Assembly: GCA_039921525.1 (NCBI GenBank)
Contig: JBDSBP010000507.1
Location: 1 to 5,335, forward strand
Direction of reading: 5' to 3'
DNA: 5,335 nt
DNA from: JADCRZ01 sp039921525
Lineage (GTDB): Bacteria > Bacteroidota > Bacteroidia > Chitinophagales > Chitinophagaceae
Part shown: piece after piece, positions 1-5,136 of the stretch
Layout of the letters: every line of letters begins with the position of its first letter
Position numbering within the stretch: the stretch's first letter is position 1
Position numbers and translations under genes: made by a program
The notes under the pieces: generated by a model
Databases searched by the model: none
The model's input: only the letters and a program-made list of their open reading frames with translations
Told to the model about the DNA's origin: nothing

Positions 1-1800
1 AATTGCTTCTTTGTAGATCAATTGAAAATCATGCTTGATCGTAACCCCAAGACGTAAATCTTTAACATCATCTGACATCTTAAAATGAGCTGTTATTTTT
101 TGAGCTTCAAGTGTTTCTGAGGCAAATGAGATCAATCGAACAATAATGTTGTTCACACTATCATTTTCAGGTTGAATGTTCCAGATAATATCATTCATTG
201 CATCGAGCATTTTATGCGCAGATTCATTGATACTACCCAGGGTATTATGTACTTTCTCCCTGCCATTGGCATCTTCCAATGCCATGGAACTTAAAAATCC
301 AATACTGCTAAGAGTAGATCCGACTTCATCGTGTAAATCCCTGCTGATGATGCTTCTCAATTCATAGGCTTTTAATTTTTGGTTTAAGCGGTTGCGTAAG
401 GAAATACTCCTGAAAATGAAAATCCCTAACAATATCGTGGACAAAATACTGCCAATTAGAATGTTCCTCAGAAGTGATTCACTTTTAAGTTGTTCCTGTT
501 TTACCTCGTTTTCTTTAGCTAGTAATTGCATTTGTTGTTTTTGAATCTGTAGTTCATTTTGAACCTGCGTAAGAGATAGTTTCCGCTTATATTCTTCAGG
601 TGCTAATGAATCATTTAGCGATTTGTACAGCTTAGTGTAATAATATGCCTTGGAATAATTCTTTGTTTGATCATAGAGGTCTGTCAATGTAGCGACGGCA
701 TTTCTCATTTCAAGCAGGGCATGTATTTTTTGAGCTGTATGAAAAGCTTGCTCTGAATAAAAGGTCGCTTCTCTAAAGTTTTTGAGTGCAAGATATGTGC
801 GTCCTAGTTCCCTGGCATGGCTTGATAAAGAGATTTGTGCCTTTTGTTTTGCTAACAAATAACCTCTTTTAAAATGTAGTAATGCTTCTTGGTATTGATG
901 TAAAGCTGCATACAGGTGTCCATAGAATAAATGGTTAGTAACATCCTGTTCTTCAAAAGGAATAGCAAGCACTTGTGCAATTTTACGTGCAGAATCTACC
1001 CGGTTCAATTGAAGGAAAGCTTCGCCACCACGTTCTAAGGCCCAAGAAAAAGGCCATTCTACCAGAACTTTTTCTTCCATTATACGCGGGTAAAAACGCA
1101 AAATCCGATGTAGGTACTCAATGGTTATTTCGGGAAGTCCGGCACCCAGAAACAGATTAGCAAGAAAGGCAAGTGATAAAGTTTGAAGAAGTGTATCGGT
1201 TTCTCGCGTCAATTCCCATGCCTGGAGTCCCGTTTTGTAAGCATCGGAGTAATTCCCAAGATCAAAATGAGAGTGACCTATCCAGGCCATAACCCATGCA
1301 GCAGCACATGTATCTCTAAGTTGCTTAAACAAATACTGCGAAGAATCATAATAGGCAAGAGCTTTCTCATTATCACCTAAAGTATGCATACACCATCCTA
1401 TGTAATAAAGACAAACGGCTACAGAATTTCCATCGTTTTCTTGTTTTAATAAAAAAAGCGCTTTACTGAGTGAAGATAAGGAACTCGCGTAGTCTTTACT
1501 CATCAAGAAGATGCCTTCATTAAGAAGAGCATTTGCTATGCCCTTCTTATAGTAGAAATTTCTGGCTAATGACAACGCTTCATCGTTATAGTATTGAGCA
1601 GATGTAGTAATATTCTTCGCATGCTTTCCATAAAGGTTTGGCCTTGAAAGCAGGTTCAGGACGTCAACCCGATTGGTACCTTTTGAAGTCAGTAATATTT
1701 TTTTCAAACTGTCTATCTTGAGCATCGCACAATCTCGCTGTGAGTGTGCTGAAAAAACTATTGTTATGAGAAAAAGGATTATTTTAATATGTTTTTCCAT
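1..1800 (-). CDS. TPR-containing sensor histidine kinase (LytS/NarX-like, HisKA_3), partial at the C-terminus
   Basis: The ATG at 1800-1798 opens an uninterrupted 600-codon frame running off the left edge; an in-frame TAA lies four codons upstream, so this is the first ATG available. Residues 1-20 are a signal peptide (hydrophobic 5-16, likely cleavage after AHS). Residues about 45-400 are helical TPR-like repeats, for example around DNEKALAYYDSS and HQYQEALLHFKRGY, and are expected to be periplasmic. Residues 403-445 form a Gln/Glu/Lys-rich coiled coil, 447-463 a single membrane span (ILIGSILSTILLGIFIF), then a cytoplasmic dimerisation domain with SRDLHDEVGSTLSSI, whose His490 is the predicted phospho-acceptor, and the IIWNIQPEND motif around Trp540. 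The edge cuts at FQLIYKEAI, where this family normally enters the ATPase N-box, so the ATP-binding domain lies outside. Kinases of this family autophosphorylate and pass phosphate to a LuxR/NarL-type regulator, often encoded next door. The signal is unknown. Confidence 0.95.
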   Translation of the reverse strand, partial: MEKHIKIILFLITIVFSAHSQRDCAMLKIDSLKKILLTSKGTNRVDVLNLLSRPNLYGKHAKNITTSAQYYNDEALSLARNFYYKKGIANALLNEGIFLMSKDYASSLSSLSKALFLLKQENDGNSVAVCLYYIGWCMHTLGDNEKALAYYDSSQYLFKQLRDTCAAAWVMAWIGHSHFDLGNYSDAYKTGLQAWELTRETDTLLQTLSLAFLANLFLGAGLPEITIEYLHRILRFYPRIMEEKVLVEWPFSWALERGGEAFLQLNRVDSARKIAQVLAIPFEEQDVTNHLFYGHLYAALHQYQEALLHFKRGYLLAKQKAQISLSSHARELGRTYLALKNFREATFYSEQAFHTAQKIHALLEMRNAVATLTDLYDQTKNYSKAYYYTKLYKSLNDSLAPEEYKRKLSLTQVQNELQIQKQQMQLLAKENEVKQEQLKSESLLRNILIGSILSTILLGIFIFRSISLRNRLNQKLKAYELRSIISRDLHDEVGSTLSSIGFLSSMALEDANGREKVHNTLGSINESAHKMLDAMNDIIWNIQPENDSVNNIIVRLISFASETLEAQKITAHFKMSDDVKDLRLGVTIKHDFQLIYKEAI

Positions 1801-1838
1801 GTTAAAGGTTTATACTGTTTCGTTAGACAAAGCGTCAA

Positions 1839-1860
1839 CTGTTAATAAATATTTTAACAG
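1839..1860 (-). promoter_or_regulatory. Perfect 7-bp inverted repeat in the kinase leader, candidate operator
   Basis: CTGTTAA and TTAACAG flank an 8-base AT spacer, 38 bases upstream of the kinase start. In the repeat copy at 3665-3686 the arms are degraded (CTGATAA and TCAACAG), as expected if symmetry was kept only in front of the live gene, although drift could also explain this. The symmetry and spacing suit a dimeric DNA-binding protein such as a LuxR-type regulator, so autoregulation is possible but unproven. A hairpin in the mRNA leader is the alternative reading. Confidence 0.4.
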
Positions 1861-1906
1861 CATGGCTTGGTTTTTGGTCCGGATAACCACCAAACAAAAC
1901 CACCTT

Positions 1907-1914
1907 TAAAGATA
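1907..1914 (-). promoter_or_regulatory. Weak candidate -7 box for the kinase gene
   Basis: On the minus strand TATCTTTA matches seven of eight positions of the Bacteroidota -7 consensus TAnnTTTG. It lies in the block best conserved between the two repeat copies. I see no clear upstream TTG box at the right spacing, so the call rests on one element plus conservation. It implies a leader of about 100 bases that would contain the inverted repeat at 1839-1860. Confidence 0.25.
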
Positions 1915-2032
1915 AATAAAAGATTTGCTAAATAAAACGGACTGCTTGTAAGTAAGTGATGTCCAATAAATTCGCCCTGAAAAATAAATCAATTGTTAAA
2001 ACTCATTTTATAGAACGGAGATTAAAATAATA

Positions 2033-2222
2033 ATGGAAAAGGAATAATAAAACAGTATGTCTTGAAATTCTCCGGGATCTAAAAGAAGTAAAGGAACAAC
2101 TACATGAAACAGTTAAAGTCTTGATTGGCATGAGAATAAGGTTGCAAAATTTTGAGTTCCTTTTGCCTTTTCTCAATTATGGCTTATTGATTTATATATG
2201 CGTTAAAATTGAAAGTATTTGA
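2033..2222 (+). pseudogene. Possible small frameshifted gene, coiled-coil-like, unidentified
   Basis: The ATG at 2033 reads MEKE and then stops. Moving by one base gives an open frame from 2034 to the TGA at 2220-2222, containing KTVCLEILRDLKEVKEQLH and ETVKVLIGMRIRLQNFE. This is an amphipathic, Glu/Lys/Leu-rich helix of coding-like composition. Removing one A near 2043 would give a continuous MEKDNKTVCLEILRDLK start. A GGAG lies about 12 bases upstream, though Bacteroidota rarely depend on such sites. The last 20 or so codons run into the antisense of the lipoprotein remnant and are probably not original coding sequence. It could equally be a chance open frame; I do not recognise a family. 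Confidence 0.28.
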
Positions 2223-2579
2223 ATAATTAATGCGGCAGTAGTAACATATTACATTCCTGAAATCCGACCGATTGCCCTTACTTCAGAATCATTGATATAG
2301 AGTATATAGGTGATTTTAATATTGGTAATTACTCAACAAATTTTCGTATGAATTGCTCCTATGAAATCAATATATTCGTTAGAGCGTGGATTCCATCTTT
2401 TCCCCTTAAGGATTGAATTGTAATTATAATTAATTTGCACGGATTGCACCAAATTAGAAGTTGAATTGCTTACAATTACTGATGAGTATTCTTCAGAAGA
2501 TGCTGCAAGCTCTTTCCAGCAGGAACTTAGCGTTACAAAGTTGAAAATACAATTGCTGTGAAGAAAATAATATTTTCAT
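2200..2579 (-). pseudogene. Decayed small secreted lipoprotein, remnant A (paralogue of the 2631-3203 remnant)
   Basis: The frame begins with ATG at 2579, where a signal peptide (about IIFFTAIVFSTL) is broken by frameshifts before the lipobox TLSSC (Cys codon 2521-2519). From there one frame carries SNEYIDFIGAIHTKIC, an in-frame TGA (2335-2333), VITNIKITYILYINDSEV, RAIGRISGM, a TAA (2251-2249) and YVTTAA. This aligns codon for codon with remnant B: GSVHINIRGVINDNKITFI, GVGQLSGTRYVTTG. The two nonsense codons replace residues conserved in B. The C-terminal third of the family (the HLTINANG part of B) is not recognisable, so similarity ends near 2200. The intact protein would have been an outer-membrane or periplasmic lipoprotein of unknown function. 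That it is dead is clear; the family has no name I can give. Confidence 0.75.
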
Positions 2580-2630
2580 AATTTCATGTTTAATTGATTA
2601 CAGATTTGTTTTGTTACAGGCATTTTTGCT

Positions 2631-3203
2631 CTATTGGCATTTAACAATATCACCACCGGTATCAAAGGAGGCAGCTTCATCGCCATTTGCATTTATTGTA
2701 AGATGAACCACATTTTCTAAAGTAAAGTTGGTTTCCTTGCCAAGAGCGATATATCTCAGAAAATAGCGGAATTGGATTTCGATGAGTTCTCCATTAAAGT
2801 TATCTGTATAAGACATATTAAATGATCCAGTTGTTACATATCTGGTTCCGGAGAGTTGGCCAACTCCTTTCACATTGTGAACATCATAATGCCCAATGAA
2901 TGTAATTTTATTGTCGTTTATCACCCCGCGAATGTTAATATGAACTGACCCACTGAAATTAATATAATATATTCATTTGTGCATGAATTAAAATCGGAAA
3001 CACCGGCCGGAAAGTAAAGATCTATATCCTCTGATTGGTATTGCCCGTGACGTATTGTCTGCGGCCACTCTTGATGACTGCCCTTCTTAAGATGTTGACA
3101 CGTTTTTCGCAAATTCTTGGTCTTTAGCAAATGTTGTAGTTTCCTTTATACAAGAACTTAACGATACGAAGGCAATCACTTTAAAAATAATTATCTTTTT
3201 CAT
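2631..3203 (-). pseudogene. Decayed small secreted lipoprotein, remnant B
   Basis: The ATG at 3203 starts a clear lipoprotein signal peptide, MKKIIIFKVIAFVSLSSC, with lipobox SLSSC, then ends at TAA (3089-3087) after 38 codons. Coding-like sequence continues in a second frame (SEDIDLYFPAGVSDF, TNEYIIL) and switches again near 2960-2975 to a third, giving INFSGSVHINIRGVINDNK and running to the stop at 2631-2633. The reconstructed protein is about 190 residues, with the tail HLTINANGDEAASFD. Beta-rich small lipoproteins with such tails recur in Bacteroidota as hypothetical proteins; no activity is known to me. The open frame at 2631-2924 is the 3' part of this gene, not a gene in itself. At least two lesions make it a pseudogene unless the window has sequencing errors. 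It lies just downstream of the two-component scar on the same strand. Confidence 0.8.
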
Positions 3204-3210
3204 TTTTTTA

Positions 3211-3221
3211 ATTTTAATTGT
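3211..3221 (-). promoter_or_regulatory. Leader 11-mer of the dead lipoprotein gene, shared with the live one
   Basis: ACAATTAAAAT ends 7 bases before the ATG of remnant B. The same 11-mer sits exactly 7 bases before the ATG of the intact lipoprotein gene at 4187. Such A-rich, SD-less leaders are usual translation starts in Bacteroidota, so this supports both start choices. A common origin of the two leaders is possible but not shown. Confidence 0.4.
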
Positions 3222-3283
3222 CATTAAAAGAGATCATTAATTATTCATATATAATACTGGATAGTTGCCTGCCCCTTTTTTTT

Positions 3284-3312
3284 CCGATCACAACAAGAAG
3301 CTTCTTAATCGG
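3284..3312. repeat. Inverted repeat with an inner 12-bp palindrome
   Basis: CCGAT and ATCGG enclose the palindrome AAGAAGCTTCTT (3295-3306). The run of eight Ts lies before the stem on the plus strand, and becomes As after the stem on the minus strand, so neither direction gives a standard intrinsic terminator. It lies between the response-regulator scar and lipoprotein remnant B, where a transcript end would be expected, but its role is not evident. Confidence 0.35.
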
Positions 3313-3353
3313 CTTACAGTAATAAAAGTAAGAATGAAAAAATGTCGCTTCAA

Positions 3354-3372
3354 CTACATAATTATGTGGGGT
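3354..3372 (+). repeat. Palindrome-plus-GGGG motif, copy 1
   Basis: CTACATAATTATGTGGGGT contains the 12-bp palindrome ACATAATTATGT. The opposite strand at 3944-3962 carries CTACATGATCATGTGGGGT, 17 of 19 identical, and the two differences are compensatory and keep the palindrome perfect. The two copies therefore face each other around the two-component scar. This copy lies about 25 bases downstream of the response-regulator stop codon. Confidence 0.45.
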
Positions 3373-3397
3373 TGTTCATTGCTTGCAGGAGCGCATG

Positions 3398-3544
3398 TTA
3401 AACTAGGTGTACACGGAGCGATTTGGAAATAGCTTCCGGTGCGGAATTTAATTGCAGTTTAAGATAAACTCGTTTGATGTGAAATTGAACCGTATTAATA
3501 CTTATCTGCAATTGCGTAGCAAACATTTTATAACTATGATCATC
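3398..3544 (-). pseudogene. C-terminal LuxR-type HTH fragment of a NarL-family response regulator
   Basis: On the minus strand, from about 3544 to the TAA at 3400-3398, one frame reads DDHSYKMFATQLQISINTV, QFHIKRVYLKLQLNSAPEA and ISKSLRVHLV. This is the second half of a LuxR/GerE DNA-binding domain: the SYKxxAxxL helix, the ISxNTVxxHIxxxYxKL recognition helix region, and the SxxEAxxKSL dimerisation helix. The receiver domain and the first HTH helix are missing. Upstream, the sequence changes directly into kinase signal-peptide codons at about 3539-3544, in a different frame. No suitable ATG precedes it except the internal Met of SYKM, so it is taken as dead. Regulators of this kind normally pair with kinases like the one at 1-1800. 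Confidence 0.85.
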
Positions 3545-3626
3545 TTGAGCATCACACAATCTCGTTGTGAGTGTGCTGAAAAAACTATTGTTATGAGAAA
3601 AAGGATTATTTTAAATGTTTTTCCAT
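3542..3626 (-). pseudogene. 5' fragment of a duplicated sensor kinase gene
   Basis: The ATG at 3626 reads MEKHLK and stops, because one A present in the intact copy is missing in the fifth codon. Restoring that base recovers the signal peptide and HSQRDC up to the codons for MLK, after which identity with the intact kinase ends. With the HTH fragment it forms a scar in which everything between kinase codon 28 or so and the regulator's last 48 or so codons is gone. The join carries a few bases (AAGAT/GATGAT) that fit either side. Confidence 0.88.
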
Positions 3627-3836
3627 ACCAAAGGTTTATCCTCTTTCGTTAGACAAAGCGTCAACTGATAATAAATCTTTCAACAGCATGGCTTGGTTTA
3701 TGGTCCCGTTAACCACTAAACAGAACCTTCTTAAAGATAAATAAAAGATTTGCTAAAATAAACCGGGATGCTTGTAAGTAAGAAATTTCCTTTGAATTCG
3801 CCATGAAAATAAATCAAATCGTAAACTAGACATTTA
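3542..3836 (-). repeat. Direct repeat copy 2: kinase leader and signal-peptide codons
   Basis: This is the counterpart of 1715-2010, same orientation, with about 210 bases of leader retained upstream of the broken start codon at 3626. Differences lie mostly in the leader; the 85 coding bases differ by two substitutions and one deletion. The kept leader means this stretch may still carry promoter activity directed towards the dead lipoprotein genes. Confidence 0.93.
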
Positions 3837-3941
3837 TCAGTATATTCCATGTTTCTAAAATATCTGCCAAATAAGTAACACATCGTTATTGATTACTACT
3901 TTTTTTATGGAACTTAGACATAATAACAGGGCGAGTTTTCA

Positions 3942-3966
3942 TTACCCCACATGATCATGTAGGTAA
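3942..3966 (-). repeat. Palindrome-plus-GGGG motif, copy 2, within a larger inverted repeat
   Basis: The 12-bp palindrome ACATGATCATGT (3949-3960) is flanked by TTACC and GGTAA, giving a nearly complete 25-base inverted repeat with a two-versus-one base bulge. The core 3944-3962, read on the minus strand, matches the motif at 3354-3372. It could be an operator, a hairpin, or one end of a small mobile unit; the sequence alone does not decide. Confidence 0.45.
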
Positions 3967-4124
3967 AAATTACTTTTCTAACTTGTATTTTTAATTCATA
4001 AATCTTTTTCGTCCTGATAGCCTTGTCTATTTACTATCTTTTTGATCACCATAATATGTTGATCTCATATTTTTTTTGAGATAAAAAACGATTTGGTAAG
4101 TTCTGATTAAAATTATTTGAATTA

Positions 4125-4152
4125 TTGACATGGCATTTCAATAATGAATTTG
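4125..4152 (+). promoter_or_regulatory. Candidate Bacteroidota-type promoter for the lipoprotein gene
   Basis: TTG at 4125-4127 and TGAATTTG at 4145-4152 are 17 bases apart. They resemble the TTG / TAnnTTTG boxes used by the Bacteroidota housekeeping sigma factor, with seven of eight positions matching in the second box. The start would fall about 30 bases before the ATG at 4187. Confidence 0.45.
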
Positions 4153-4186
4153 ATGCCCATTTTAAATAACAATTAAAATATGAATC

Positions 4187-4612
4187 ATGAAATCGCAATT
4201 AAAATTAATGAGCTTTGTTATCGTGGCAACCATTATTATTTATGCTGGTTGTAAAAAAGAACAATCGGCCCCAGTTTCAATGAATTTTACATATTCAGGT
4301 CAAAAAGCCCCAGGTAGCTTTATAGGAACATTTAGTGCAACTGGTGGAATAAAAACATCAGGGACCAATTTAATGACGGTACAAACGGTAGGTGAAGAAT
4401 TCAATTGTGTATATACACTTACACCCGACGATGGTGGTAGTATCGTATTATATTCCCATTGTAAAATGGCCACAAATACTGGAACCTGGCGTATTTTAAA
4501 TGGAACAGGTTCATATTCTAATCTTGGAGGTAACGGCTCGTTAATCATGACTTATCCAGGTGCTGGAGTGGTAGTCAGAGAAGTATTAGAGGGAACAGTT
4601 TTCAAGAAGTAA
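4187..4612 (+). CDS. Small secreted lipoprotein, hypothetical
   Basis: An intact 141-residue frame. Residues 1-22 are a lipoprotein signal peptide: Lys2 and Lys6, hydrophobic 7-19, lipobox YAGC with Cys22 as the predicted acylated residue, then a Lys-Lys-Glu linker. The mature part is Gly/Ser/Thr-rich and looks all-beta, with GTFSATGGIKTSGT (47-60) and GTWRILNGTGSYSNLGGNG (99-117). A GTGxYxxLxGxG pattern like the latter is seen in small beta-barrel proteins of the dirigent/allene-oxide-cyclase-like kind, a resemblance only. Cys74 and Cys92 could form a disulphide. The ATG at 4187 is chosen because it directly precedes the signal peptide; an ATG 7 bases earlier is in another frame. It is the only apparently functional structural gene in the window, transcribed away from the two-component scar. 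It is not clearly the same family as the dead lipoproteins. Function unknown. Confidence 0.88.
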   Translation: MKSQLKLMSFVIVATIIIYAGCKKEQSAPVSMNFTYSGQKAPGSFIGTFSATGGIKTSGTNLMTVQTVGEEFNCVYTLTPDDGGSIVLYSHCKMATNTGTWRILNGTGSYSNLGGNGSLIMTYPGAGVVVREVLEGTVFKK

Positions 4613-4934
4613 ATTTCGGTTTGCCCCCTTTCATAGGATCTATTTAAGGAAGAAGCTTGTGTAGAATTACAAGACCAATAAATATTCATCATCTAAATAA
4701 TATAATGAGTTTAATTATTTCTTCGCAAAGAAAAAATATTTATATATAATTGCACACTTCTTAGTAACTATTATTCGTCACATTTAGTGAAGGAAAAGAA
4801 CTACACTTTTTTTTAACCAGTTGCGATTAGAAAATATCATGGCAATTTATTTAGATCGTTAACTTCATACCATATTTGCAACTGGCAATATTATTAAATC
4901 TTATCCTTAGCTATCAATTTACTTTTAAGTAAAT
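4613..4934. other. Gene-free stretch between convergent genes
   Basis: No coding frame or RNA gene is recognised. The lipoprotein gene (plus) and the integrase tail (minus) converge here. The stretch contains a short hairpin (TTTCTT/AAGAAA at 4718-4733) and the inverted repeats described at 4817-4885 and 4916-4935, but no convincing terminator and no tRNA-like attachment site. Confidence 0.55.
4817..4885. repeat. Long-spaced perfect 8-bp inverted repeat
   Basis: CCAGTTGC (4817-4824) and GCAACTGG (4878-4885) are exact reverse complements separated by 53 bases. A nested ATGG/CCAT pair could extend the structure. Its position outside the recombinase gene would suit a recombination site or a structured RNA, but the arms are short and the role is unknown. 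Confidence 0.35.
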
Positions 4935-4935
4935 T
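4916..4935. repeat. 9-bp inverted repeat at the integrase stop codon
   Basis: AATTTACTT and AAGTAAATT are exact reverse complements with only two bases between them, and the repeat overlaps the last base of the integrase stop codon. It is all AT apart from one pair per arm, and no T-run follows on the minus strand, so it would be a weak terminator. A protein or recombinase binding site is an alternative. Confidence 0.4.
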
Positions 4936-5135
4936 CATTCATCACTTATCTTTCTATCTAATATCTTTGCGTAATGTTGAGTGGTTCTTAAATTTAAATG
5001 TCCAAGCATTTTTGAAACCGTTTCAATAGGAACGCCATAACTTAATGTAACGGTTGTAGCAAAAGTATGGCGCCTCAAATGGAAGGTTAAATTTTTGAAA
5101 TTAGGAATAACCTTATATTTATTTCCCTGGCTATA
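4935..5135 (-). pseudogene. Tyrosine recombinase (phage-type integrase), C-terminal catalytic remnant
   Basis: The frame ending at 4937-4935 reads KVIPNFKNLTFHLRRHTFAT, TVTLSYGVPIETVSKMLGH and LNLRTTQHYAKILDRKISDE. It holds the end of the catalytic domain: HLRRH with the second catalytic Arg and His, LGH with the later His, and the nucleophilic Tyr in TTQHYAKI. This is the usual tail of integrases of Bacteroidota mobile elements, which are normally about 400 residues; the N-terminal DNA-binding domains and the first catalytic Arg are absent. The frame stays open to an ATG at 5216, but the extra 28 or so residues (MCFILSLLQTEAGLLPSS and on) do not look like integrase, and an open frame starts on the other strand at 5137. 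Similarity therefore seems to end near 5135, a likely deletion or insertion joint. It should be inactive alone. Confidence 0.85.
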
Positions 5136-5136
5136 G

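Larger units (their letters stand above)
1715..2010 (-). repeat. Direct repeat copy 1: kinase leader and signal-peptide codons
   Basis: This segment covers the first 28-29 kinase codons plus about 210 bases upstream. It matches 3542-3836 in the same orientation, at roughly 85-90% identity by eye, with a few small indels. The longest identical stretches include the codons for FLITIVFSAHS, the block AGACAAAGCGTCAACTG in the leader (plus-strand reading), and AAAGATAAATAAAAGATTTG further upstream. Similarity stops abruptly inside the kinase gene at 1715 and fades at about 2010. The repeats are about 1.8 kb apart, so recombination between them would delete the lipoprotein remnants. Confidence 0.93.
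3837..4186. other. Gene-free stretch
   Basis: Both strands are broken by frequent stops and I see no coding frame or gene remnant. The stretch holds the second palindrome-plus-GGGG motif (3944-3962), a weak hairpin (ATCTCA/TGAGAT at 4064-4083) without a terminator-type T-run, and the candidate promoter of the lipoprotein gene at 4187. It is the divergent spacer between the minus-strand scar and the plus-strand lipoprotein. Confidence 0.6.

Noticed and set aside
176..1909. Plus-strand open frames at 176-367, 975-1160, 1183-1380 and 1673-1909
   Set aside because: They lie antisense to the continuous 600-codon kinase gene or its leader and have no homology-like features. The last one resembles 3452-3652 only because both are antisense to the duplicated kinase start.
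2631..2924. The 97-codon minus frame as a separate gene
   Set aside because: Family-like sequence continues upstream of its ATG/GTG (NFSGSVHINIRG) and joins the signal peptide at 3203, so it is the 3' part of a broken lipoprotein gene.
2921..3130. The 69-codon minus frame as a separate gene
   Set aside because: It is the middle segment of the same frameshifted lipoprotein gene and overlaps both neighbouring segments.
3452..3652. Plus-strand 66-codon open frame
   Set aside because: It is the antisense shadow of the kinase/regulator scar, whose minus-strand reading carries the recognisable signal peptide and LuxR HTH.
4064..4083. Hairpin ATCTCA/TGAGAT as a terminator
   Set aside because: A six-pair AT-rich stem with no T-run after it in either direction; the Ts form the loop.
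4300..4548. Minus-strand 82-codon open frame
   Set aside because: It is antisense to the intact lipoprotein gene, which has a signal peptide, leader and candidate promoter; this frame has none.
4718..4733. Hairpin TTTCTT/AAGAAA as a terminator for the lipoprotein gene
   Set aside because: The stem is weak, more than 100 bases past the stop codon, and followed by As rather than Ts.
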